Source: DASRSS01 sp035656335
Lineage (GTDB): Bacteria; Actinomycetota; Actinomycetes; Mycobacteriales; Jatrophihabitantaceae
DNA length: 12,407 bases
NCBI GenBank assembly: GCA_035656335.1
Contig: DASRSS010000254.1
Location: forward strand, 1 to 12,407
Reading direction: 5' to 3'
Part shown: one piece after another, positions 6,726 through 12,407 of the stretch
Numbering within the stretch: the first letter of the stretch is position 1
Layout of the letters: each line of letters opens with the position of its first letter
Translations under genes and position numbers: made by a program
Notes under the pieces: model-generated
Database searches by the model: none
Told to the model about the DNA's origin: nothing
Seen by the model: the letters and a program-made list of their open reading frames with translations, nothing else

Positions 6726-6758
6726 TACCCGCGCGCGCCGCGGATCTACTCGCGGGTA
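6726..6758. repeat. Inverted repeat in the divergent gap before the acyl-CoA synthetase gene
   Basis: Perfect 8-base arms TACCCGCG (6726-6733) and CGCGGGTA (6751-6758) are separated by 17 bases. It lies between the small membrane gene and the ligase gene, so it could be an operator for either. The same gap has direct repeats GACTACC (6671 and 6723) and AGCTGTCG (6680 and 6716). No convincing pair of promoter hexamers was found. Confidence 0.3.
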
Positions 6759-6879
6759 AGCACCGTTACGCGGCTTTGTTCCCGCGCCGGCGTACGCACG
6801 GGCCGCCGCGATCGGCCCGCGGGCGACCACAGCGGTTCACCGGCGGGCGGCGCGCGGCGGGGTCTGGTAGGACGAAGTC

Positions 6880-8529
6880 ATGCACCTTCGCCCCCCTGCG
6901 GCAGCCCGCCAGGACGCCCGGCGGCTGCTCGGGCGCGCCCGCACCGAGGCCCGGTTCGCGGCCACCCTGCTGCATGCGCGAGGGCCGGGTGCCGCGCTGA
7001 TCCCGCCGCACCGGCTGGTCGGCATGGCCCGCGACGTGCTGGTCTACGGTCCGTCCGGCGCGGCGGTGTCGCTCGCGTCCGCCGGGCAGGCGAAGAACGT
7101 GGCGATCCTCGACGACCGCGGCCAGATCACGTTCCGCGAGCTGGACGCGCTCGTGAACCGGTTCGCGAACGCGCTGCGGAAGCTGGGGTTCCAGTCCGGC
7201 GACAGCATCGGCGTGCTCGCCCGTAACCACCGCGGGCTGTACGTCGCCATCCTGGCGGGCGCCAAGCTCGGAGCGCGCACGCTGCTGCTCAACACCGACT
7301 TCGCCGGGCCGCAGCTCGTGGACGTGTGCGCGCGCGAGCAGGTCACCGTCCTCGTCCACGACAGCGAGTTCGGGTCCGTCGCCGCCGGCTACGACGCGCC
7401 GCTCGGACGGGTCAGCGCCGACGACCCGGACGGCGCGGGCCTGCCGACGCTCGAGTCGCTGGCCGCGGGCGCGTCGCCGGACACGCCGCCGCGCCCGGCG
7501 CGCAAGCAACGGATCGTGCTGCTGACCAGCGGCACCACCGGAACGCCCAAGGGGGCGCCGCGCGATCTCGCGCTGTCTCTGGTGATCCCGGGCGGGTACC
7601 TGTCCAAGATCCCGTTGCGCTCGGGCCGCAAGGTCGTGCTGGCCGCGCCGGGCTTCCACGCGTGGGGGCTGCTGAGCTCCATGCTGGCGCTGGGCCTCGG
7701 CAACACCCTGATCCTGGCGCGCCGGTTCGATCCCAACGCGGTGCTAGACGCGCTCGAGTCGCACCGCGCCGACGCGTTGATCACGGTGCCGGTGCTGCTG
7801 TCGCGGCTGCTGGCCGTCGGCGACGACGCGATCCGCGCGCGCGACCTGTCCGCGCTGCGCATCGTGGCGTGCTCCGGCTCGGCACTGCCGCCGGACCTGG
7901 CCACGCACGCGATGGACCTGCTCGGCGACGTCGTCTACAACCTCTACGGCTCCACCGAGGTCGCCTACGCCACGATCGCGACGCCGGCGGACCTGCGCGC
8001 CGCGCCGGGCACGGTGGGCCGCCCACCGTTCGGCACGACGGTCCGGCTGCTGGACGACGCGGGCCGGCCGGTCTCCGGCGCCGGCGTCGCCGGTCGCATC
8101 TTCGTGGGCAGCTCGATCCAGTTCGAGGGCTACACCGGCGGCGGCAACAAGGAGATCGTCGACGGCCTGATGTCCACTGGCGACATCGGGCACTTCGACG
8201 CGGACGGCCGGCTCTTCGTCGACGGACGCGACGACGACATGATCGTTTCCGGCGGCGAGAACGTCTTCCCGCGCGAGGTGGAGGAACTGCTCGCGGCGCA
8301 CGAGGACATCGTCGAGGCGGCGGTCGCCGGGGTCGCGGATCCGGACTTCGGGCACCGACTGCGCGCCTACGTGGTGCGCGAGCCCGGTGTCACGTTGGAC
8401 GAGGACGCGGTGCGCGACTACGTGCGCGCGAACCTGGCCCGGTACAAGGTGCCCCGCGACGTGGTGTTCCTGGACGAGTTGCCGCGCAACCCCGCGGGCA
8501 AGGTGGTCAAGCGGCTGCTGCCGGAGTGA
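6880..8529 (+). CDS. Acyl-CoA synthetase (FadD-like, AMP-binding ANL family)
   Basis: This 549-residue enzyme would activate a carboxylic acid, probably a fatty acid, to acyl-AMP and then acyl-CoA. The phosphate-binding motif TSGTTGTPKG is at 216-225, FHAWG follows, YGSTE is at 356-360, and STGD at 432-435. The hinge region RDDDMIVSGGENVFPREVEE follows from about 449, and PRNPAGKVVKR near the C-terminus carries the catalytic lysine (Lys541). The first ~50 residues before the adenylation fold are Arg/Ala-rich and resemble the N-terminal extension of mycobacterial FadD2/FadD12-like proteins, from memory. The ATG at 6880 has AGGA (6869-6872) 7 bases upstream. It stands alone, divergent from the small membrane gene and convergent with adk. 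The chain length of the substrate cannot be read from sequence; an acyl-AMP ligase is possible but less likely. Confidence 0.92.
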   Translation: MHLRPPAAARQDARRLLGRARTEARFAATLLHARGPGAALIPPHRLVGMARDVLVYGPSGAAVSLASAGQAKNVAILDDRGQITFRELDALVNRFANALRKLGFQSGDSIGVLARNHRGLYVAILAGAKLGARTLLLNTDFAGPQLVDVCAREQVTVLVHDSEFGSVAAGYDAPLGRVSADDPDGAGLPTLESLAAGASPDTPPRPARKQRIVLLTSGTTGTPKGAPRDLALSLVIPGGYLSKIPLRSGRKVVLAAPGFHAWGLLSSMLALGLGNTLILARRFDPNAVLDALESHRADALITVPVLLSRLLAVGDDAIRARDLSALRIVACSGSALPPDLATHAMDLLGDVVYNLYGSTEVAYATIATPADLRAAPGTVGRPPFGTTVRLLDDAGRPVSGAGVAGRIFVGSSIQFEGYTGGGNKEIVDGLMSTGDIGHFDADGRLFVDGRDDDMIVSGGENVFPREVEELLAAHEDIVEAAVAGVADPDFGHRLRAYVVREPGVTLDEDAVRDYVRANLARYKVPRDVVFLDELPRNPAGKVVKRLLPE

Positions 8530-8537
8530 GCCGGACG

Positions 8538-8550
8538 CCGCGACCCGCGG
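8538..8550. terminator. Weak hairpin between convergent ligase and adk genes
   Basis: CCGCG (8538-8542) and CGCGG (8546-8550) form a short stem with a 3-base loop in the 27-base gap between two converging genes. A bidirectional terminator is expected here, but a 5-bp stem is weak support in such GC-rich DNA. Confidence 0.25.
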
Positions 8551-8556
8551 GCGCGC

Positions 8557-9126
8557 TCAGCCGGCAACGCCCAGCGCCGCCAGCAGCGACGCGGTGACGT
8601 CCGCCTCGGGACGGTCGGCGTCGATCACCTTGAGCAGCCGGCGCCCGCGGTAGTAGTCGACCAGCGGGCGCGTCTCCTCCTCGAACACCTGCAGCCGGGT
8701 GGCGACCGTGGCCTCGTTGTCGTCGGCACGGCCCTCGCGCGCGGCGCGGCCCAGGATGCGGCGCATCAACTCCGGGCGCGGCACGTCCAGGTAGATGACC
8801 GCGTCCGGCCCGGCACCGCGCCGGCTAGCCTCGGCGCGCACCGATTCGGCCTGCTCCACCGAGCGCGGGAACCCGTCCAGCAGGTACCCCGCCTTCGCGG
8901 CCGCCGCGAACACCCGCGGCAGCAACAGCCGCAGGATCACCTCGTCCGGGACGAGCTCGCCCCGGTTCATGTAGGACGCGGCCTCCTGCCCGACCGCCGA
9001 ACCCGCCGCCACCTCGGCGCGCAGCAGGTCGCCGACCGCGATGTGCTCGATGCCCAGCCGGGCCGCGAGCAGCTCACCCTGAGTGCCCTTGCCGGATCCG
9101 GGCGGGCCGATCAGCACGACGTTCAT
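8557..9126 (-). CDS. adk: Adenylate kinase, short-lid type
   Basis: This 189-residue protein catalyses ATP + AMP to 2 ADP in the cytosol. The P-loop GPPGSGKGTQ is at about 7-16, GDLLR of the AMP-binding region follows, then YLLDGFPRS with the AMP-contacting Arg, then RADDNEATVATRL near the lid. The lid is short and lacks the zinc-type four-Cys insertion, as in mycobacterial Adk (about 181 residues). The ATG at 9126 gives the family N-terminus MNVVLIGPPG. It has TACCGT (9139-9134) 7 bases upstream as a possible leaderless promoter. The GTG at 9135 would add three residues and has GGGGA 6 bases upstream, so the start is not certain. Adk normally lies in the secY-adk-map ribosomal cluster; here its neighbours are a FadD-like ligase and HtrA, which suggests a second copy or a relocation. 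Confidence 0.95.
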   Translation of the reverse strand: MNVVLIGPPGSGKGTQGELLAARLGIEHIAVGDLLRAEVAAGSAVGQEAASYMNRGELVPDEVILRLLLPRVFAAAAKAGYLLDGFPRSVEQAESVRAEASRRGAGPDAVIYLDVPRPELMRRILGRAAREGRADDNEATVATRLQVFEEETRPLVDYYRGRRLLKVIDADRPEADVTASLLAALGVAG

Positions 9127-9209
9127 CACCGTCACGGTACGTCCCCGCCCGCGGGCTCCGGCGTCCCCCGGCCGGTCGGACCGTCACCGACGAACATCGC
9201 CAATGCACG

Positions 9210-9254
9210 GAACTCACACAGGATCGGCACAGAGAACTCCCGCACCCTGGGTGC
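9210..9254 (+). promoter_or_regulatory. Direct repeats and palindrome upstream of the HtrA-like gene
   Basis: GAACTC occurs at 9210-9215 and 9234-9239. Between them, CACAG is repeated exactly 11 bases apart (9217 and 9228), one helical turn. A perfect palindrome, GCACCC-T-GGGTGC (9242-9254), directly abuts the ATG. Direct repeats one turn apart are typical of response-regulator sites, and HtrA-type genes are often under two-component or extracytoplasmic stress control. No clear -10/-35 pair or Shine-Dalgarno sequence was found here. Confidence 0.35.
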
Positions 9255-10538
9255 ATGAGCGACGAACACCCCCAGTACCGGCCCGAGTACTGGGCGCAGG
9301 GTCCCGGCGTCGGCCAGCAGCCGCAGCAGCCCCAGCAGCCCCAGCCGCCGCAGCAGGGCTACCCCACGTTCCCGCTGTACGGCGCCCCGCCGCCGCCACC
9401 GGCTCCCCCTGGCGGTGGGCACGGCGGGCACGGCGGGGCGTACGGCGGCAGCCCGCGGCGCATGGTGCTGCTCGCGGCGGTCGTCGCCGCGATCGTGGGT
9501 GGCGGCATCGGTGCCGGAACGGTCGCGCTCACCGACAACGGCAGCAGCGGCTCCTCGGCCGGCCTGGCCTACAGCACCCAGCAGGCCCCGGCGGCCAAGA
9601 CGGACGGGACGGTGACCGCGGCCGCCCGCAAGATCGGCCCGAGCGTGGTGACCATCAACGTGACGTCCTCGCAGGAGCAGGACACCGGCTCCGGCGTCAT
9701 CATCCGCCAGGACGGGTACATCCTGACCAACAACCACGTGATCTCCACCGCGGCCAACGGGGGCGGGCAGATCGAGGTCACATTCTCCGACGGCAAGTCC
9801 CAGTCGGCCAAGGTCGTCGGGACGGACCCGTCCGACGACCTCGCGGTGATCAAGGTCAACGCGAGCGGGCTGACCGCGGCCACGTTCGCCAGTTCGTCCG
9901 CGCTGCAGGTGGGGCAGACCGTGGTGGCGATCGGCGCGCCGCTGGGCCTGTCGGACACCGTGACGTCCGGCATCGTCAGCAACCTGGCGCGCCCGGTGAC
10001 CACCAGCGACAGCAACAACGACCAGGCGTCCTTCGACGCGATCCAGACCGACGCGGCGATCAACCCGGGCAACTCCGGCGGGCCGCTGGTGAACCTGAAC
10101 GGGGACGTGGTCGGCGTCAACGCGGCGATCGCCACGGACCAGTCCCAGGGCGGGCTGCAGGTGCCCGGGCAGGAGGCGCAGGCGGGCAACATCGGCATCG
10201 GGTTCGCGATCCCGTCCGACGAGGCCAGCCGCATCGCCGGCGAGCTGATCAAGAACGGCAAGGCCACCCACGCGGTGATGGGCGTGAGCGTGCAGGACAC
10301 CCAGTCCGGCACGTCCGGCGCGCTGATTCACAGCGTGGTGTCCGGCAGCCCGGCGGATCAGGCCGGACTGCAGACCGGCGACGTCGTCATCCGGCTGGAC
10401 GACCAGCGCATCGACGAGGCCGACGCCCTGGTGGCCGCCGTCCGTTCCCACGCGCCCGGCCAGAAGGTCAGCGTCACCTACCTGCGCGGCGGCGATCAGC
10501 ACACGGCGACCCTGACCCTGGGCACCGGAACCGACTGA
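9255..10538 (+). CDS. Membrane-anchored HtrA-like serine protease with PDZ domain
   Basis: This 427-residue protein has four parts. A Gln/Pro/Gly-rich N-terminus (1-68) includes QPQQPQQPQ and PPPPP. One membrane helix follows (about 69-92), then a trypsin-like S1C domain (about 115-325), then a single PDZ domain (about 340-422). The catalytic triad is visible as His161 in LTNNHVIS, Asp195 in DPSDDLAVIK and Ser274 in INPGNSGGPL. The layout is that of actinobacterial HtrA/PepD-type proteases, with the low-complexity tail inside the cell and protease and PDZ outside, degrading or refolding damaged envelope proteins. The ATG at 9255 has no Shine-Dalgarno sequence and directly follows a palindrome. 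It is divergent from adk; downstream lies the 6C RNA region. Family identity is very likely. The exact orthologue among several HtrA paralogues cannot be decided. Confidence 0.95.
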   Translation: MSDEHPQYRPEYWAQGPGVGQQPQQPQQPQPPQQGYPTFPLYGAPPPPPAPPGGGHGGHGGAYGGSPRRMVLLAAVVAAIVGGGIGAGTVALTDNGSSGSSAGLAYSTQQAPAAKTDGTVTAAARKIGPSVVTINVTSSQEQDTGSGVIIRQDGYILTNNHVISTAANGGGQIEVTFSDGKSQSAKVVGTDPSDDLAVIKVNASGLTAATFASSSALQVGQTVVAIGAPLGLSDTVTSGIVSNLARPVTTSDSNNDQASFDAIQTDAAINPGNSGGPLVNLNGDVVGVNAAIATDQSQGGLQVPGQEAQAGNIGIGFAIPSDEASRIAGELIKNGKATHAVMGVSVQDTQSGTSGALIHSVVSGSPADQAGLQTGDVVIRLDDQRIDEADALVAAVRSHAPGQKVSVTYLRGGDQHTATLTLGTGTD

Positions 10539-10561
10539 TTCGAGATCGACTAGACAGGGAT

Positions 10562-10590
10562 TTGACTTCACGGCGATCTCACGCCATGAT
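10562..10590 (+). promoter_or_regulatory. Housekeeping-type promoter, probably for the 6C RNA
   Basis: TTGACT (10562-10567) and CATGAT (10585-10590) are separated by 17 bases, the best sigma-70-like promoter in the window. Start would be near 10597. No reading frame with a plausible protein begins soon after, so the downstream RNA is the likely product. The first C-loop hairpin begins about 50 bases beyond that start. Confidence 0.5.
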
Positions 10591-10602
10591 GAGAGGGCAA
10601 CA

Positions 10603-10622
10603 CCGGGTCGGGCCCGATCCGG
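10603..10622. other. 20-base near-perfect palindrome after the HtrA-like gene
   Basis: The 20 bases are self-complementary except for one G-T pair (10607 with 10618); the core is TCGGGCCCGA (10608-10617). As RNA it makes an 8-bp hairpin with a 4-base loop. It may be the terminator of the protease gene, 65 bases after its stop, or a 5' hairpin or operator of the RNA if that is transcribed from the promoter at 10562. Confidence 0.35.
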
Positions 10623-10648
10623 AGCAACACAACTACACAGTCCGCGTA

Positions 10649-10781
10649 GTCGGCGAACCCCCCGCTTGCCGACCACAACGGACAACCGATCGCGATCCAC
10701 CCGACGAACCCCCCGCTTGTCGGAAAGATCAAGATCTCACTTGAGCCCCGATGGAATCCCCCGCCCATCGGGGCTCAAGTG
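10649..10781 (+). ncRNA. 6C small RNA (two C6-loop hairpins plus terminator hairpin)
   Basis: This matches the 6C RNA motif of Actinobacteria (the class of mycobacterial B11 sRNA), defined by two hairpins whose loops hold runs of at least six cytosines. Hairpin 1: stem GTCGGC/GCCGAC (10649-10654 with 10668-10673). Hairpin 2: stem CCGAC/GTCGG (10701-10705 with 10719-10723). Both carry the identical loop GAACCCCCCGCTT while the stems differ by compensating changes, strong evidence for RNA function. A third, 17-bp hairpin follows, whose loop is also C-rich (five Cs). 6C RNAs are trans-acting regulators thought to pair through the C-rich loops with G-rich mRNA regions such as ribosome-binding sites. 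The 5' end is not certain: it may be near 10597 (promoter at 10562) or close to hairpin 1. The 335-base gap 10539-10873 holds no protein gene. Confidence 0.85.
10738..10781 (+). terminator. 17-bp perfect hairpin ending the 6C RNA
   Basis: The arms 10738-10754 and 10765-10781 are perfectly complementary over 17 bp, with core GAGCCCCGATGG, around a 10-base loop AATCCCCCGC. It starts 15 bases after the second C-loop hairpin. No T-tract follows, so it fits the actinobacterial hairpin terminator or a stabilising 3' structure. By symmetry it could also act on transcripts from the minus strand. Confidence 0.75.
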
Positions 10782-10861
10782 CGTCCGGACCCTGCACAGC
10801 GGCGTCCGGATCCGTCCCCAGGCTTCGCTCAGCGGCCCATGCGCCGACCGCCGCGACGACG

Positions 10862-10867
10862 TACCCT
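10862..10867 (+). promoter_or_regulatory. -10 element for a leaderless start of the small acidic gene
   Basis: TACCCT ends 6 bases before the ATG at 10874 and no Shine-Dalgarno sequence is present between them, so transcription probably starts at or next to the ATG. No good -35 was seen. Confidence 0.4.
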
Positions 10868-10873
10868 GGCGGC

Positions 10874-11185
10874 ATGACGCAATGGGGCGTGGACACCCTC
10901 TTCAATCCGGCCAAACGGCACATGGACGAGGAGAAGCGGCGTCTGCAGGCGACGCGGGCCGAGGTCGGCGACAACTCCGGTGGCCGGCGCATCGACCTGG
11001 CCTCGGGCAAGGTGCGCATCAGCCGCGGCCCGAAGGCGCCCGAATCCGACGAGGCCGAGACGGCCGAGCCCGCGGACGACGCCGACAGCGTCGCCGTCGC
11101 GGTGGACGGCCGGGCCGACGCCGCGTCCGAGGCCGTCCACACCGAGGACGTCCAGACCGAGCCGGCCGAGGATCCCGAGTCCTGA
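10874..11185 (+). CDS. Small acidic actinobacterial protein of unknown function, upstream of msrA
   Basis: This 103-residue protein starts MTQWGVDTLFNPAKRHMDEE. The first half (1-52) has a pattern I recall from conserved small actinobacterial proteins: F-N-P, H-x-x-E-E-x-x-R-L, then T-R-x-E-V-G-D and I-D-L-x-S-G-K-V. From memory this may be the family called DUF6191. The second half is low-complexity, rich in Glu, Asp and Ala, and strongly acidic, probably disordered. There is no signal peptide or membrane helix, so a cytoplasmic protein is likely. Its TGA overlaps the msrA ATG by one base (TGATG), so the two are translationally coupled, which suggests a shared role or at least shared expression. 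The frame could be extended upstream to 10751, but that would run into the 6C hairpin; the ATG at 10874 fits the conserved start. Confidence 0.8.
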   Translation: MTQWGVDTLFNPAKRHMDEEKRRLQATRAEVGDNSGGRRIDLASGKVRISRGPKAPESDEAETAEPADDADSVAVAVDGRADAASEAVHTEDVQTEPAEDPES

Positions 11186-11835
11186 TGTTCTCGCGCACCA
11201 AGACCGAGCTGCCCACGCCGGAGCGGGCCCTGCCCGGACGCGAGGACTACCCGTTCGCCGTTCCGGACACGCACTACGTGAACGGTCACCCGATCCGTCC
11301 GCCGTTCCCGGAGAACCTGCAGGTCGCCGTCTTCGGCCTGGGTTGCTTCTGGGGCGCCGAGGAGATCTTCTGGCAGACCGAGGGCGTCTGGACCACCGCG
11401 GTCGGCTACGCGGGCGGCAGCACGGCACACCCGACCTACGAGGAGGTGTGCTCCGGGCTCACCGGGCACGCCGAGGCGGTGCTCGTCGCGTTCGACCCCG
11501 CGGTCGTCAGCTACGCCGAACTGGTCGCGCGGTTCTTCGAGGTGCACGACCCCACCCAGGGCATGCGGCAGGGCAACGACATCGGCACCCAGTACCGCTC
11601 GGCGATCTACTACACGGACGAGTCACAGCGCGCGGTCGCCGAACGGGCCACCGCCGCGTTCGGCGCGCACCTGCAGCAGCTCGGCTTCGGGACCGTCACC
11701 ACCGAGGTGGCGCCGCTCGGCCCGTTCTTCTACGCCGAGGGTTACCACCAGCAGTATCTGGCGAAGAACCCGAACGGCTACCGCTGCCACGCCACTACCG
11801 GCGTCCAGTTTCCGCGCGAGGCGCTCGCCGGCTGA
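11185..11835 (+). CDS. msrA: Peptide methionine sulfoxide reductase A
   Basis: This 216-residue enzyme reduces methionine-S-sulfoxide in proteins and as free amino acid. The catalytic motif GCFWG is at 53-57 (Cys54). PTYEEVCSGLTGHAEAV, FFEVHDPTQ and QGNDIGTQYRSAIYY follow, and AEGYHQQYLAKNPNGYRCH near the end holds the likely resolving Cys201. The length and the ~45-residue N-terminal extension match E. coli-type MsrA rather than the short form. There is no signal peptide, so it acts in the cytosol, with thioredoxin as the usual reductant. Its ATG shares a base with the stop of the preceding small acidic gene, so it is probably translated by reinitiation from that gene. A hairpin follows at 11844-11876. 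No msrB is present in the window. Confidence 0.97.
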   Translation: MFSRTKTELPTPERALPGREDYPFAVPDTHYVNGHPIRPPFPENLQVAVFGLGCFWGAEEIFWQTEGVWTTAVGYAGGSTAHPTYEEVCSGLTGHAEAVLVAFDPAVVSYAELVARFFEVHDPTQGMRQGNDIGTQYRSAIYYTDESQRAVAERATAAFGAHLQQLGFGTVTTEVAPLGPFFYAEGYHQQYLAKNPNGYRCHATTGVQFPREALAG

Positions 11836-11843
11836 GCAGGCTC

Positions 11844-11876
11844 CGCGCGCTCGGCCGTCCGTGCCGCTGACGCGCG
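11844..11876 (+). terminator. Candidate terminator hairpin after msrA
   Basis: An outer 6-bp stem CGCGCG/CGCGCG (11844-11849 with 11871-11876) encloses an inner 4-bp stem CGGC/GCCG (11852-11855 with 11863-11866), starting 8 bases after the msrA stop. No T-tract follows. Alternating CG arms are common by chance here. Confidence 0.35.
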
Positions 11877-11901
11877 TGGACGGGGCGCGCCGGCGATCTG
11901 G

Positions 11902-11907
11902 CATAGT
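11902..11907 (+). promoter_or_regulatory. -10 element for a leaderless start of the phosphatase gene
   Basis: CATAGT lies 6 bases before the GTG at 11914, with no Shine-Dalgarno sequence in between. A weak -35-like TGGACG (11877-11882) is 19 bases upstream. The arrangement fits leaderless transcription. Confidence 0.4.
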
Positions 11908-11913
11908 CGCGCC

Positions 11914-12407
11914 GTGGCGTTCGAGGTGCTGTTCGTGTGCACCGGGAACATCTGCCGCTCCCCTATGGCCGAACGGCTGCTGACCGCGCGACTGCGCGAC
12001 GTGCTGCCCGCCGGCCTGGACGTCGTCGCATCGAGTGCGGGGACGGGCGCCGTCGTCGGGCATGGCATGGATACCCCGTCGCTGATCGCGCTGCGCGAGC
12101 TGGGCGGTGACAGTTCGGGCCACGTCGCGCGGATGCTCACGGGCGCGTTGGCCGAGGACGCCGACCTCGTCCTGACCGCCGAGTCCGGGCACCGCGAGCA
12201 GGTCCTCCAGGCCGTTCCGCTCGCGTTCCGCAGGACGTTCACGCTGCGCGAGTTCGCGCGGCTCGGCGCCGGGCTCGGGTCGCTGCCGGAGCCGAGCGAG
12301 GCCGCGCTGCGGCAGCGCGTGGCCGAGGTGGCTGCGCGGCGCGGCTGGGCGGACGCGCCCGAGCCCGGCGCGGACGAGATCGGCGACCCGTTCGGCGCCA
12401 CGCTCGC
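11914..12407 (+). CDS. Low-molecular-weight protein tyrosine phosphatase, 3' end outside window
   Basis: This gene runs off the right edge after 164 residues. The active-site loop lies at the very N-terminus as CTGNICRS (nucleophile Cys9, Arg15, Ser16), and the likely general acid is Asp158 in GDPFG, the family's DP(Y/F) motif. It would hydrolyse phosphotyrosine in proteins in the cytosol, or after export as for mycobacterial PtpA. Bacterial members often act with tyrosine kinases in polysaccharide export, but no kinase is visible here. Arsenate reductases of the same fold are an alternative, but the CTGNICRS loop and the late DPF favour the phosphatase. The GTG start is set by the family N-terminus and the nearby -10 element. 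The gene is separated from msrA by 78 bases and is probably its own unit. Confidence 0.92.
   Translation, partial: MAFEVLFVCTGNICRSPMAERLLTARLRDVLPAGLDVVASSAGTGAVVGHGMDTPSLIALRELGGDSSGHVARMLTGALAEDADLVLTAESGHREQVLQAVPLAFRRTFTLREFARLGAGLGSLPEPSEAALRQRVAEVAARRGWADAPEPGADEIGDPFGATL

Noticed and set aside
6714..6728. GTAG-N7-CTAC as a second BlaI operator
   Set aside because: Arms are only 4 bp and it is far from the repressor; chance occurrence is likely.
6762..6784. GGGAAC on the minus strand as an ECF-sigma -35 for the small membrane gene
   Set aside because: No matching -10 (such as a CGT or TC-type element) at 16-18 bases.
10649..10723. CRISPR or other tandem repeat array
   Set aside because: There are only two copies, each a hairpin with a C6 loop, which fits 6C RNA; no regular spacers or cas genes.
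10751..10873. Upstream extension of the small acidic gene
   Set aside because: It would start inside the 6C terminator hairpin and adds unconserved sequence; the ATG at 10874 has a leaderless -10 and the family-like start.
1..12407. Mobile element, integrase, toxin-antitoxin or phage-defence system
   Set aside because: No transposase, recombinase, terminal repeats, toxin pair or defence-type domain was seen; composition is uniform across the window.

Overview
The window is very GC-rich, with G or C at nearly every third codon position. It carries several actinobacterial hallmarks: a 6C-type small RNA, leaderless-looking starts, a FadD-like ligase with a long N-terminus, and a proline/glutamine-rich membrane-anchored HtrA protease. 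It looks like chromosomal DNA of a high-GC Actinomycetota. The genus cannot be fixed from this sequence. Nothing resembling a transposase, integrase, phage gene, tRNA, rRNA or CRISPR array is visible.

Layout. (a) 1-986, minus strand: a BlaI/MecI-type repressor followed, with a 4-base overlap, by an M56 membrane metalloprotease cut by the left edge; a dyad near 1050 is a possible operator. (b) 1114-3057, minus: a Kup potassium transporter. (c) 3133-6409, plus, divergent from kup: a tightly overlapping operon of a PadR repressor, an ABC ATPase and a 10-helix FtsX-type permease, closed by a strong hairpin at 6426-6447. The kup/padR gap holds four copies of ATTCAC/GTGAAT. (d) 6378-6632, minus: a small single-span membrane protein whose 3' end overlaps the permease gene; a long stem-loop lies just upstream of its Shine-Dalgarno sequence. 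(e) 6880-8529, plus: an acyl-CoA synthetase-like ANL enzyme, convergent with adenylate kinase (8557-9126, minus). (f) 9255-10538, plus: an HtrA-like protease with a C-terminal PDZ domain. (g) 10539-10873: a gene-free stretch holding a 6C-type RNA with two C6 loops, followed by a 17-bp terminator-like hairpin. (h) 10874-11835, plus: a small acidic protein of unknown function, coupled by a 1-base overlap to msrA. (i) 11914 to the right edge: a low-molecular-weight protein tyrosine phosphatase, cut by the edge.

Most genes are recognisable housekeeping, stress or transport functions. The repressor/protease pair and the PadR/ABC/FtsX operon each look like self-contained sensing or efflux units. 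HtrA and MsrA are both protein-damage functions and flank the 6C RNA; a functional link is inference only. The least ordinary parts are the non-coding ones: the 6C locus with its third C-rich loop, the leader hairpin at 6652-6698, the repeat cluster at 3052-3100, and four starts that look leaderless.
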